A DNA stretch of 64,000 nt. Source: Torymus aiolomorphi (lineage: Eukaryota > Arthropoda > Insecta > Hymenoptera > Torymidae). The stretch is taken from contig CM070875.1 of assembly GCA_036365515.1 (NCBI GenBank), positions 92,756,628 to 92,820,627 on the forward strand, written 5' to 3'. The notes beneath the pieces were generated by a model that saw only the letters and a program-made list of their open reading frames with translations, was not told where the DNA came from and searched no databases. Both the position numbers and the translations under genes were made by a program. Of this stretch, positions 30,810-39,419 are shown in pieces (the first letter of the stretch is position 1; each line of letters begins with the position of its first letter).

Positions 30810-31610
30810 ATGGAGCATGCAAGAAAAATGATTTTGATCCCTGAAGAAAGTATAAACAATTTACACCATCGTTTATCAGGTGAAAAATTGGTTACTATGC
30901 AAACACCGGGTACACCTTCGTCGCGACTAGACAAAGAAATGAGCGAAATTATAAATTCGACATCAATTCAAGATGATCGTGAAAAATATGCGATATACCA
31001 ACAAGCATTAGACCGTTTTATGTATTATAAATCAAATGATGGTGCAAAAAAGTTTCACGTGAGCGACGTAACCACCCCTGGAGATATCGATAAAGTAAGC
31101 AGAGTAAATAATAACGAAGATACCAATGAAGATAGCAGAAAAGTAGATGATAACATAATAAACAGTGTACCATCAACTCTTCGATTTAAAGCAAAACAGT
31201 TATTACTGCGATTGTCTGCTTCTGGTGTTGTCACATGGGATGATCTTGGTAAGATTACCATAGATGGCAGTGTCGTCAAAGGTGGAAATATAGTAGATTT
31301 GATTAACGATGCTCTGAGAAATAGAAAACAGCCGTTGTCAAGTGGTTATAGGCAGTTTACCGAAGCGCTTCGCAGAGCAAATATACCACGAGAATTTATT
31401 GGTAACAATAAAATTTGGGAACTTGTTTCTTCACCACAACCTGATAGTGACGACGACGACGAAGAAACTCAACAATCTAATAGTGAAGAAACAAATGAAA
31501 AACCAGCCAATAGAGCAACACCAAGAAAGTTGAAAAAAAGATTACACCCCCAAGAAACACCTAGACAGGTTACAAAAGTTCGTATTCTTCCATGGGATCG
31601 CCTAGAGTAA
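30810..31610 (+). CDS. Conserved adintovirus protein, element B
   Basis: 266 residues from the ATG at 30810 (MEHARKMILIPEESI). The N-terminal helical part holds the motif RKMILIPEE; a linker follows. The conserved domain runs from STLRFKAKQLLLRLSASGVVTWDDLGKITIDG to GYRQFTEALRRANIPREFIGN, the positional counterpart of the 337-residue protein of element A. The tail is acidic then basic. I infer a virion-associated role because the family travels with capsid genes. Its end overlaps the PLA2 gene start by 19 bases. Confidence 0.65.
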   Translation: MEHARKMILIPEESINNLHHRLSGEKLVTMQTPGTPSSRLDKEMSEIINSTSIQDDREKYAIYQQALDRFMYYKSNDGAKKFHVSDVTTPGDIDKVSRVNNNEDTNEDSRKVDDNIINSVPSTLRFKAKQLLLRLSASGVVTWDDLGKITIDGSVVKGGNIVDLINDALRNRKQPLSSGYRQFTEALRRANIPREFIGNNKIWELVSSPQPDSDDDDEETQQSNSEETNEKPANRATPRKLKKRLHPQETPRQVTKVRILPWDRLE

Positions 31611-32077
31611 ACATTGAAGAAGATTTGATCACACGCCCAGAATCAAGTCTTGTAGATAATTTAATCAATTCTTTACCTTTTGAAATACATGCTCCAGGAT
31701 ACCATTTTTGTGGACCTGGTACACGTCTAAACGAGAGGTTAGAGAAAGGTGAGAAAGGTATCAAACCACTTGACGATTATTGTCGTGAACATGATATAGC
31801 ATATGCAAACAGTAGTGATCGTAGCAAAGCTGATTGTTTGCTGGCTAAACGTGCTTTTGCACGTTTATTGTCTGAAACAGCTACAACTAACGAGAGAGGT
31901 GTGGCTTTAGTCACAACTTGTTGTATGATAAGTAAAATAACTTTTGACAAGTTTTCTACAAAGAAAACTTTTCTAGAGTACAAAGAATGTACAAACATTA
32001 AAAAAATAATTAAAAGAAACGTAAAAAAGAAACTAAAAAAGTTTAAGAATAAGATAAATGGAAAAAACGTTAAATAA
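31592..32077 (+). CDS. Phospholipase A2-domain protein, element B
   Basis: 161 residues, intact. PLA2 calcium loop CGPGTRL at 40-46, catalytic YCREHDIAY with His67-Asp68, then a Cys-containing helix and a very basic C-terminus (NVKKKLKKFKNKINGKNVK). The parvovirus-VP1-type domain is thought to breach endosomal membranes. Unlike the element A protein it lacks a long hydrophobic glycine/alanine helix, so the two proteins share only the enzymatic half. Overlaps with both neighbours indicate a compact transcription unit. Confidence 0.85.
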   Translation: MGSPRVNIEEDLITRPESSLVDNLINSLPFEIHAPGYHFCGPGTRLNERLEKGEKGIKPLDDYCREHDIAYANSSDRSKADCLLAKRAFARLLSETATTNERGVALVTTCCMISKITFDKFSTKKTFLEYKECTNIKKIIKRNVKKKLKKFKNKINGKNVK

Positions 32078-33137
32078 TTTTTTCTATCGACCACCGAAAT
32101 CACCAGCCTATGCTGGTGCGTACAACCTTTTAAAAACAATTGATAAAAAACACGATCGCAAAAAAATTATCATATGGCTTGAAAGTCACGATGCTTATAC
32201 TCTACATAAACCTGTACGCCGTCATTTTCCGCATAGGTCTTATGACGTTCGTAACCCTTTTGATGTGTGGGAAGGAGATCTCGCTGATTTGCGATCATTA
32301 AAAACCTATAACAATGACAAAACATATCTACTTGTGGTTATAGACGTTTTATCAAAATTTGCATGGGTTGAACCTATTCGTAACAAAACATCGAAAAGTG
32401 TCGCTACAGCATTTGAACGTATTTTAATACGTTATAAAGGACAACACCCCATGCTCTTTCAAACTGATAAAGGTAAAGAATTTCTCGGCAAAGAGATGCA
32501 ACAAGTTTTGAAAAAGAACAGTATAAACTATCGTGTAGTTAGAAATCCTGATATTAAAGCAGCTGTGGTTGAAAGGTTTAACAGAACATTGAAGGATCGA
32601 TTATGGCGATATTTTACTCATACAAATACGTACAGATATATTGATATTTTACAAAATATTGTTGATGCTTACAATAATTCTTGGCATTCTGGTATTAAAA
32701 TGACTCCTGCTAAAGTTAATTTGTACAATGCCGTAAAAGCATACCAAAACCTAGCCCAACGATACAACACGACCCGTATTCGATACCCTAAATATAAGGT
32801 GGGTGACTTAGTACGTGTCAGTCGCGCCAAACTAGTGTTCAAGAAAGCATATGAAAGCGGATGGACTTTGGAATTATTCCGAATTATACATATATCTATT
32901 AAACGCCAACCGCCTGTTTATACTTTGGAAGATCTTGACGGTGAACCAATCGAAGGTTTTTTCTATGAAAAAGAACTTTCTAGAGTACAAAAAGATTTGA
33001 ATACAGAATCATTTCAAATAGATAAGATTCTTAAAACTAAAGGTAAAGGGAAAAACAAAAAATATTTTGTAACTTGGAAAGGTTATCCCGATAAATTTAA
33101 TTCCTGGGTTTCAGCAAACAATTTAAAAAAGATATAA
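32058..33137 (+). CDS. Retrovirus-like integrase with chromodomain, element B (intact)
   Basis: 359 residues with no break. An N-terminal region with YTLHKPVRRHFP; core Asp74 (WEGDLADL), Asp137 (QTDKGKEF) and Glu172 (VERFNRTLK), a spacing of 34 as in D,D35E integrases. Then an SH3-like KVGDLVRVSRAK segment and a C-terminal chromodomain (FQIDKILKTK...YFVTWKGYPDKFNSW). All catalytic residues are present. The integrase would insert the linear genome into the host chromosome. TAATG links it to the minor capsid gene. Confidence 0.93.
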   Translation: MEKTLNNFFYRPPKSPAYAGAYNLLKTIDKKHDRKKIIIWLESHDAYTLHKPVRRHFPHRSYDVRNPFDVWEGDLADLRSLKTYNNDKTYLLVVIDVLSKFAWVEPIRNKTSKSVATAFERILIRYKGQHPMLFQTDKGKEFLGKEMQQVLKKNSINYRVVRNPDIKAAVVERFNRTLKDRLWRYFTHTNTYRYIDILQNIVDAYNNSWHSGIKMTPAKVNLYNAVKAYQNLAQRYNTTRIRYPKYKVGDLVRVSRAKLVFKKAYESGWTLELFRIIHISIKRQPPVYTLEDLDGEPIEGFFYEKELSRVQKDLNTESFQIDKILKTKGKGKNKKYFVTWKGYPDKFNSWVSANNLKKI

Positions 33138-33919
33138 TGAGAGAACAATTTTACATAGTATTATCTAGTAACAACAACATGTATGTGTTTCCTGAAAATA
33201 AAACAACACATTTTACCACACAGCTACCTCAAAATATGTCTCTATGTAAGATACAGATACCCCACACATTTCAACATATTTCGCTCGATAACTATGAGGG
33301 TATGGTCTGTGTAAAAACAACTGAGTCGTTTTCACCAAATGATTTGAGACACGAATCAATAGAAAATTATGTTATTGCACACTTATCTCCAGGAATTTAC
33401 ACAGATATGGAAGATCTTTTACAAGAAATAAATAATTTACCTAACATAAAAAATCACTTACAATTCAAAGCACAACGTGGAGGGTTTATAGAAATTGAAC
33501 GAACTTGCCAGGATACTTGTGACACGAGTTTTCATAGTTTAATTTTGTCTGAAAAGCTCTTGAGAATTATTGGCTTTGAAAATCATAATCTTGAAAAAAT
33601 TAGAGATACAGTTACCGGTCAAAGACCTGCCGATCTTATTAGCGGTTTACCATCGATAATACGAGTGTATAGTGATATTTGTGAACCTTACATTACAGGT
33701 GATGTACATACACCTCTTTTACGCATAGTTCCTCTTAATATGAACGAGTATAAATATTGTAGCATTGAGATTAAAAACTTTATCACGCCAATGTATATTC
33801 CATTGTTATCTACGTCATTTCAATCGATCACAATAGATATAAAGGACCAAGATGGAAACCCTATAGCATTCGATTACGGTACGTTGACAGTAACACTTCA
33901 TTTTAAGAGAACAGCATAA
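33137..33919 (+). CDS. Minor capsid (penton-like) protein, element B
   Basis: 260 residues, intact. It starts MREQFYIVLSSNNNMYVFPENK, has a receptor-like VYSDICEPYITGDVHTPLLRIVPL block and ends YGTLTVTLHFKRTA, the usual C-terminal strands of single-jelly-roll pentons in this family. The DICEP-type motif and the ending parallel the element A protein. It lies directly between integrase and core protein genes. Confidence 0.82.
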   Translation: MREQFYIVLSSNNNMYVFPENKTTHFTTQLPQNMSLCKIQIPHTFQHISLDNYEGMVCVKTTESFSPNDLRHESIENYVIAHLSPGIYTDMEDLLQEINNLPNIKNHLQFKAQRGGFIEIERTCQDTCDTSFHSLILSEKLLRIIGFENHNLEKIRDTVTGQRPADLISGLPSIIRVYSDICEPYITGDVHTPLLRIVPLNMNEYKYCSIEIKNFITPMYIPLLSTSFQSITIDIKDQDGNPIAFDYGTLTVTLHFKRTA

Positions 33920-33920
33920 G

Positions 33921-34400
33921 ATGGGTTATTTTGAAACAATTTATGGTAACCAAAGTGCCCACGATCCATTCAATAATTATATTACAATAGATACATCTAT
34001 GCAAAAAGGAAAAGGTGTTGGAAGCTTTTTAAAAGGTGTCTATCGTAGTGTTTTACCGTTTGTAAGAAAAGGTGGTAAGGCTCTAGGAAAAGCTGTTGGT
34101 AAAGAGGCTTTACGAGCAGGTGTAAATATTTTAGATGACATTACACATGAAAAACCTTTTAAAGAATCTTTTCGCAATAATATTCGAGAATCAGGAAAGA
34201 ATCTCAAAAGAAAAGCCGAAGAAAAATTGGATAATCTGATAAGTGGCTCAGGATATAAACCTAAGCGTCGGGCCCAGAAACAACAGTTGACTAAGAACTC
34301 TGATGCCGTTAACACCAAAAGTAGAAAACGTTCCAAAGTTAAACCAAATAAAAAATTTGGTATTAAAAAAAACACTGTAAAAATAAAAGGAAAACTTTGA
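33921..34400 (+). CDS. Core/membrane-active basic protein, element B
   Basis: 159 residues with many lysines. GVGSFLKGVYRSVLPFVRKGGKALGKAVGKEALRAG (about 33-70) is an amphipathic, glycine/alanine-rich helix like those of adenovirus-type core protein X or VI-like lytic segments. The C-terminus is nuclear-localisation-like (KSRKRSKVKPNKK). It is probably processed by the protease and packaged with DNA; no specific cleavage site is assigned. It lies one base after the minor capsid stop. Confidence 0.65.
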   Translation: MGYFETIYGNQSAHDPFNNYITIDTSMQKGKGVGSFLKGVYRSVLPFVRKGGKALGKAVGKEALRAGVNILDDITHEKPFKESFRNNIRESGKNLKRKAEEKLDNLISGSGYKPKRRAQKQQLTKNSDAVNTKSRKRSKVKPNKKFGIKKNTVKIKGKL

Positions 34401-34437
34401 AAGAAAAACGTACTGCACGAGATATTTTTGAAGAATA

Positions 34438-35757
34438 ATGGCTTTTCTTCATAGTGGTTCGTGTGCATGTCTTAAATCTGAAGTGAATTTATTTAGTGTA
34501 CCCCCTACTCAAACAACGATTGAAAATTCAAATTATGTTCAATATAAGCCAATATCTTCGCTAACTGAAGGGTCGCCAATAGAGTTTTCTATACCGGGAA
34601 CTAGTGAATATATCGACCTTGCACATACTCTGCTTAATGTTCGTGTAACTATCGCACAAACAGTAACACCACCTGAAACCATAGATAAAAATACCTTGAA
34701 AAATGTTGGTCCTGTAAATAATTTTATGCACTCAATATTTAATCAAGTTGATGTGTTTTTTAATCAAAAACCTGTTTCCCCGCCCAATAACGCCTACGCT
34801 TATCGATCATACATTGAAACTTTCTTAAACTATGGGTCTGCAGCTAAAAAATCTCATCTCACCAGTGCACTATGGTACACCGACACTCATGGAAAAATGG
34901 ATGCTACAGATGATGAAAACGAGGGTCTTACAAACCGCCGAATCCTTATGGCCGATGAGAAAAACATAGATATGATTGAGTATTTACATTGTGATGTTTT
35001 CAATCAAGACAAATTATTAATTAATGGTGTCGAACTACGTGTGCGGCTCGTACGATCACGAGATAGTTTTTGTCTTATGGACCCGACAGGACTCTACGCC
35101 GCTCGAATCACCGAAGCTGCTCTCTTTGTACGTCGTGTCAGACTTAGTCCAAGTATTATATTGGCTCACGAAAAAGCACTTTCGAAAACAACAGCTAAAT
35201 ATCCCCTCACACGTGTAGAAGTAAAAGCTATTACAATGCATAGTGGTATTCATGGAGAAACATTGGATAATATCATTTTAGGTCAATTACCAAAAAGAAT
35301 TATTGTTGGCTTTGTAGAAAATAAAGCTTTTAACGGTGATAAGGGTCTCAATCCATTTAATTTTAAAAATTTCAATATAAATTATTTGTGTCTCTACATT
35401 GATGGTGTACAAGTACCGTCTAAACCATTACAACCTGATTTTAAAACGAATAATATGTATGCTGATGCATATCATACTTTATTTTCTGGTACAGGTATAC
35501 ATTATTTAAATGAGGGTAATTCCATTTCAAGCGAAGCTTATGCCAATGGATATTGTCTTTTCGCTTTCGATTTAACACCTGATTTATCAGCAAATCAAGA
35601 CACACATTGGAATCTAGTAAAACATGGTAGTGTGAGAATTGATGTTCGTTTTGATGATCCGTTAAGCAGTACAGTAAATTGTATAATTTATGCTGAATAT
35701 GAAAATATACTTGAGATTGATTCGTCACGTCAAGTTCTCGTGGACTATAGTGGGTGA
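34438..35757 (+). CDS. Major capsid protein (F54H12.2-type), element B
   Basis: 439 residues, intact. It opens with MAFLHSGSCACLKSEVNLF, has ISSLTEGSPIEFSIPGTSEYIDL, a conserved NFMHSIFNQVDVFFNQKPVSPPNNAYAYRSYIE block, and ends EYENILEIDSSRQVLVDYSG. Blocks of this kind define the capsid protein annotated as F54H12.2-like in many animal genomes, a double jelly-roll protein of Polintons/adintoviruses. The sequence differs thoroughly from the element A capsid. The whole reading frame is open, which is uncommon for an old insertion. Confidence 0.92.
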   Translation: MAFLHSGSCACLKSEVNLFSVPPTQTTIENSNYVQYKPISSLTEGSPIEFSIPGTSEYIDLAHTLLNVRVTIAQTVTPPETIDKNTLKNVGPVNNFMHSIFNQVDVFFNQKPVSPPNNAYAYRSYIETFLNYGSAAKKSHLTSALWYTDTHGKMDATDDENEGLTNRRILMADEKNIDMIEYLHCDVFNQDKLLINGVELRVRLVRSRDSFCLMDPTGLYAARITEAALFVRRVRLSPSIILAHEKALSKTTAKYPLTRVEVKAITMHSGIHGETLDNIILGQLPKRIIVGFVENKAFNGDKGLNPFNFKNFNINYLCLYIDGVQVPSKPLQPDFKTNNMYADAYHTLFSGTGIHYLNEGNSISSEAYANGYCLFAFDLTPDLSANQDTHWNLVKHGSVRIDVRFDDPLSSTVNCIIYAEYENILEIDSSRQVLVDYSG

Positions 35758-35857
35758 GATGGTGGGGGAAAGTAGTAGTAGTGGGAGGTAAAGGTTAATG
35801 GTTTGGAAATGGTTCTGATATGTCAGTCGTTGATTGGACGTTGATTTGTTCAAATCT

Positions 35858-36535
35858 ATGAAGATGGATATCGTCGTAGATATACAGTGTGTCAAAGATT
35901 ATAAAAACCGTCCGGTACCAAAAGAAGTGGCAGTTCTTTCATTAAATCAAAATTTCACAGGACATTGGCCTGTTTCTCCGAATAGACAAATAACTGCACT
36001 ATGTCAAGAGGCTAGAAAAGAAAACGATTGGTTATCACAAAACCATCACGGCTTGGACTGGCTTGATCAAGGTGTTTCCGAAAAAGTCTTGTTCAAAAAC
36101 CTAGAAGAAATTTGCAAGAGAGCAAACAATATTTATGTTCGTGGTGGCATGTAAGTGGCGATTTTACGAAAAATCACTACACGACACATTATAAATTTAG
36201 AGTTTGAGGAAGATTGTCCACCATTTCACAAACTTACAGCATCTGGTAATTACTGCATGCAACATTCTTTAAAATATGGTTTTTCAAAGTTTAGCTGTGC
36301 TTTGAATAACGTCTCTAAGTTAAAAACGTGGTTGAAAACACGTGGTAAAACTGAAGCTGTTGGTGAAGAGTTTATCTTTGAACCACCTATTAACCTCTGT
36401 GATGAACAATATACAAATTTAACGGGTTTTATCTCGAATTCCTACTCACACTGTGGGGGTCTTTGCGGCAGATCAAATTCCTCTGGTCTGGATGAGACCG
36501 ACAGCTTTTATTTTCAACACCCAAAGGCACGGTAA
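35858..36535 (+). pseudogene. RNase H-like/nuclease-like protein, element B (one stop)
   Basis: Starts MKMDIVVDIQCVKDYKNRPVPKEVAVLSL and shows NDWLSQNHHGLDW, then NNIYVRG. An in-frame TAA at 36152-36154 interrupts it, and the same frame continues through VAILRK...HIINLEFEEDCPPFHKL. It is homologous to the 6740-7561 gene of element A: VVD strand, WL...HGLDW, IYV strand, CP segment. A DEDD-type exonuclease fold is inferred from the pattern. The 3' end runs into another frame at the protease start near 36453, so the boundary between the two genes is unclear. Confidence 0.6.
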
Positions 36536-36881
36536 ACCTGGCTTGCATTGGGTAGCAATTTACGTCAATAAAAACGGTGATGTCTGGTACTTTGATAGTT
36601 TTGGTGTACCTCCTTACATACCCGATCATATAAGCCGTATTCGGAGAAATGTTAGAAAATTTCGATGGAATTCACGACAACTACAAAGTGAAACTTCAGA
36701 TACATGTGGCTATTTTTGTCTCATGTTTTTACATTACATGTCTGTCGGCCTTGGAATTGGACATTTTCTCGAAAACTTTTCTTGTGACTTACACAAAAAT
36801 GATCAAATTGTTAGAAATTATGTTTCAAAATTGTATAGGGGTACATTTCCCCACTACCATTACCAACCTCTCCACTACTAA
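36453..36881 (+). CDS. Adenain-like cysteine protease, element B
   Basis: About 142 residues. His32 in LHWVAIY, Asp48 in YFDSFG, Gln78 and Cys85 in DTCGYFCL; the Gln-Cys distance of seven fits adenain. The first codon in this frame is GTG, directly before GVFAADQIP, the family's usual N-terminal motif. The upstream residues overlap the nuclease-like gene in another frame, so the true start may lie further upstream and have been disturbed. The domain itself is uninterrupted. Confidence 0.82.
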   Translation: MGVFAADQIPLVWMRPTAFIFNTQRHGKPGLHWVAIYVNKNGDVWYFDSFGVPPYIPDHISRIRRNVRKFRWNSRQLQSETSDTCGYFCLMFLHYMSVGLGIGHFLENFSCDLHKNDQIVRNYVSKLYRGTFPHYHYQPLHY

Positions 36882-36939
36882 CACATCCCGCTACTATCCT
36901 ACCCTTCCAATAGAAAACCCCTCCACCATCCGAATGAAT

Positions 36940-36952
36940 AGTATAAAAAAGA
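36940..36952 (+). promoter_or_regulatory. TATA box of PC4-like gene 2
   Basis: AGTATAAAAAAGAG lies about 60 bases upstream of the ATG at 37005. Confidence 0.45.
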
Positions 36953-37004
36953 GCGTCTACCACAACCTATTAACGATCACTCCTGCTGAAAATAATACAC
37001 AAGA

Positions 37005-37799
37005 ATGGCTGGTCAAGGTAAGCGTAAATACAAGGCAATGGCAGGTCAAGAAAGTGTTTCCAAATATCATTGTCGTCATCAACTGTTGCCAATGGTGTAC
37101 GGACTAAACAAATCTTATACTAAGAAAATTACAATTGGTCTAGAAAATAAGGAAATTGGTGGTGAATTTCTACCTATCATCCGTCTTAGTGGTGACGACT
37201 TTATTGGTATACCATTTACTGTGTCTGACTGGCGTTTATTTGAAGAAATTTTTCCAGTTATTGATAAGTTCTTTGAAACTGAAGATGGTGATATGCTGGA
37301 TAAAAAGATGCCCTTTAGCCGTTTTAGCATAAGGCTTATTATGAGTTATGGTGACAAGGCAATTGAACTTGTAGAAGAAGAAGATTCACAGACGTCAGGT
37401 AATCAAACACCAAAGAAACAGTACCGACGTAGTTTAGTATTTAAAAAAGTTTCTTTTGATAGATTAAAAATATTAAAACATTGTATACGTGTGAGAGTTA
37501 GATTTTTATTAGATGAAACATGTAACATAGAATATATTATTAATACACTTTGTCATTATTTCAAAGAAAAATTGCAAAAATCGCAATCATCACAATATAT
37601 ACATTTTTCTAAGGATGATTTATTAACTTATGCGGAAAAATTCGGCATACCTGATTCTGATAAAGTTTATGATGAAATAATGATTAAAAAAAATGATATA
37701 TCGATATCAATATCCATTCATGATGTTATGTCTTTAATATATGAGCTTGTATCATTACATTTAGAAAATATTATATTTTTAATGAATAAAAAGATTTAA
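37005..37799 (+). CDS. PC4-like accessory protein 2, element B
   Basis: 264 residues, paralogous to the protein at 28559. Shared blocks: YGLNKSYTKKITIGL, RLSGDDFIGIPFT and WRLFEEIFPVIDKFFE (about 32-91), SRFSIRLIMSY, and a helical C-terminus containing SIHDVMSLIYELVSLHLENI (compare MYELASLQL in copy 1). The N-terminal 30 residues are basic and glutamine-rich and have no counterpart. Both paralogues flank the capsid cluster in direct orientation. It is a possible transcription or replication coactivator; the PC4 assignment is tentative. Confidence 0.55.
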   Translation: MAGQGKRKYKAMAGQESVSKYHCRHQLLPMVYGLNKSYTKKITIGLENKEIGGEFLPIIRLSGDDFIGIPFTVSDWRLFEEIFPVIDKFFETEDGDMLDKKMPFSRFSIRLIMSYGDKAIELVEEEDSQTSGNQTPKKQYRRSLVFKKVSFDRLKILKHCIRVRVRFLLDETCNIEYIINTLCHYFKEKLQKSQSSQYIHFSKDDLLTYAEKFGIPDSDKVYDEIMIKKNDISISISIHDVMSLIYELVSLHLENIIFLMNKKI

Positions 37800-37859
37800 A
37801 TGTATCAAACTTGTTTTTACTTACCTTTTATACTCCTATCCTAAAATACCGCCTAGTTT

Positions 37860-38045
37860 TCTTGCAGATAAAGTTTAATATTATAGAGTTAAATTGTAAA
37901 GTTAAATTTTAAATCATAGAGTTCAATATTATATAAATTTTAAAAGTTCAAGTTATATTTTAAATTTTGAAATCATAGAGTTGTGTTTAAATCATAATTT
38001 TAAATTTTGAAATCATAGAGATAAGTTTAAATCATAATTTTGAAT
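37860..38045. repeat. Degenerate AT-rich tandem repeats
   Basis: Repeats built on AAATTTTGAAATCATAGAG and GTTTAAATCATAATTTT occur several times downstream of the last element B gene. No coding potential, and no inverted partner is seen near the left side of element B. Confidence 0.6.
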
Positions 38046-38052
38046 TTTGAAT

Positions 38053-38186
38053 ATTGTGGCACCATGGGGCAGACACAACAAACCCCCACCACCACACCCT
38101 GGTGGGAGGGGGAGGGGATGTATAATACCCCCTTCACCAGGGTGTGGTGGTGGGGGTTTGTTGTGTCTTCCCCATGGTGCCACAAT
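38053..38186. repeat. Palindromic MITE-like hairpin
   Basis: Left arm from ATTGTGGCACCATGGGG through the CACCACACCCTGG run, right arm its near-exact inverse ending CCCCATGGTGCCACAAT. Arms of about 50 bases are separated by about 35 bases. This is a foldback element or transcript hairpin; no target duplication is evident. Confidence 0.85.
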
Positions 38187-38195
38187 AACTACTCT

Positions 38196-38279
38196 CACGC
38201 ACCACGCGGACGTACGCTACTCGTGGCGATTCCAAGAATCGCCGCGCGTTCGAATCTCTCCCACTTCGCCACACGCCTG

Positions 38280-38336
<57 letters not shown>

Positions 38337-39280
38337 ACGCCAAAACTCTCCCGCAAGCCGAAACCGCCGCGACGCGATCCAAGAATCGCCGCGTACACGA
38401 ATATTTCTCTCTCCCTCTCACCGCACAGGCACACAAATCCTCTCGATGCGATTCCGAGAATCGCCAAGCCCGCGAACTTCCCTCTTTCGCTCTCTCCACA
38501 CCCTCGCCGGACACACTCTCTCCACTCTCTCGCGCACGAGGCCGGATGGGATTCCCGTCGACACGCGCGCCCTGGAAATGCCACGCCAGACTCCCGACGC
38601 GACGCGACTTCCGCGAGCTACGCTCACTCGCGCCAGCGCACTCGTCACCACCGGCTACCCACTTCCACGGATCCTCCGCAACAGTCGCCTCGATCTCTCT
38701 CCTCGCCCTCGTTCGTACTTGCCCTGGCGGCCGCTCCTCGTCTCCTCCTCTGCCTTCTGCACCCAGCTCTCCCATCCTTCCTCTCGTTCTCCGCTTCCTC
38801 TCTTCCTGCTCGGCACCGCTGCTCCGTCGTCCCTCGCACTCCTCTTCTTTTTTTTTCTCCCTGACACACGCGCACTCCCTCATAGCTCCTTTTTCTTCGC
38901 CCACACTCTTCTCGCACGCGCCCGCGTTCCTCGCTGTCTCCACACTGCCGATTTTCCCGCTCGCGCCGTGCAGCCTCCCTCCGCGCACGCGCATCAGAAC
39001 GGCGGGTTGCATCAGCCCCGCACGAGGGGCCTGATGGCAACTACCCCACTGCCGCCCGCGAGGTGCTGCCCTCTCGTACATCGTCGCTGCACCGCTCACG
39101 GGCGCGCGAAACTCAAACGCGCCTCATGCTCTACTTTACCTCTCCACGCTCTTTCTCTCTCTCTCTCTTTCTCTCTTTCTCCACTTACCTTCTTCTACAC
39201 CATGGAGCATTCCGCAATCGTCGTCGTCTCCCATGGTCTCGCAAGTTATCAAAAATCAGGAACAAATAAAGAATATTCCC
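38196..39280. repeat. GC- and CT-rich minisatellite region
   Basis: It contains a CT microsatellite (about 38281-38334) and at least three copies of a GCGATTCCAAGAATCGCCGCG-like word (about 38225, 38375 and 38447), followed by about 800 bases of CpG-rich, serine/arginine-coding-looking low-complexity DNA. Long open frames exist on both strands but have biased composition only. It could be a CpG-rich promoter region, but I see no exon. Confidence 0.5.
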
Positions 39281-39419
39281 CCCCCCCGTTAGCTCCCGAA
39301 TTAATCAATATACATTCGGCCGTCCAAATCGGTGCGCCGCGAGTCCAGCGAGAGGAAGAGGCATTTGGGGCGAAAATACCTCGTCACAACCTATGAATAA
39401 TATTCATTTCATAAAAATA

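Larger units (their letters stand above)
28559..37799 (+). mobile_element. Polinton/adintovirus-like gene cluster, element B
   Basis: Eleven to twelve closely packed genes, all on the + strand: PC4-like 1, ATPase, small basic, conserved, PLA2, integrase, minor capsid, core, major capsid, nuclease-like, protease, PC4-like 2. Neighbouring genes overlap by 1-20 bases or are a few bases apart through 29807-34400. The ATPase, integrase, PLA2, minor capsid, core and major capsid frames are all uninterrupted; only the nuclease-like gene has a stop. No DNA polymerase B is present and I could not find terminal inverted repeats or a target duplication, so the true ends are unknown. Capsid protein type and gene order differ from element A. 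Confidence 0.85.

Noticed and set aside
38047..39396. Long ORFs on both strands in the GC/CT-rich region
   Set aside because: Low-complexity composition, overlapping frames on both strands, no domain and no splice pattern.
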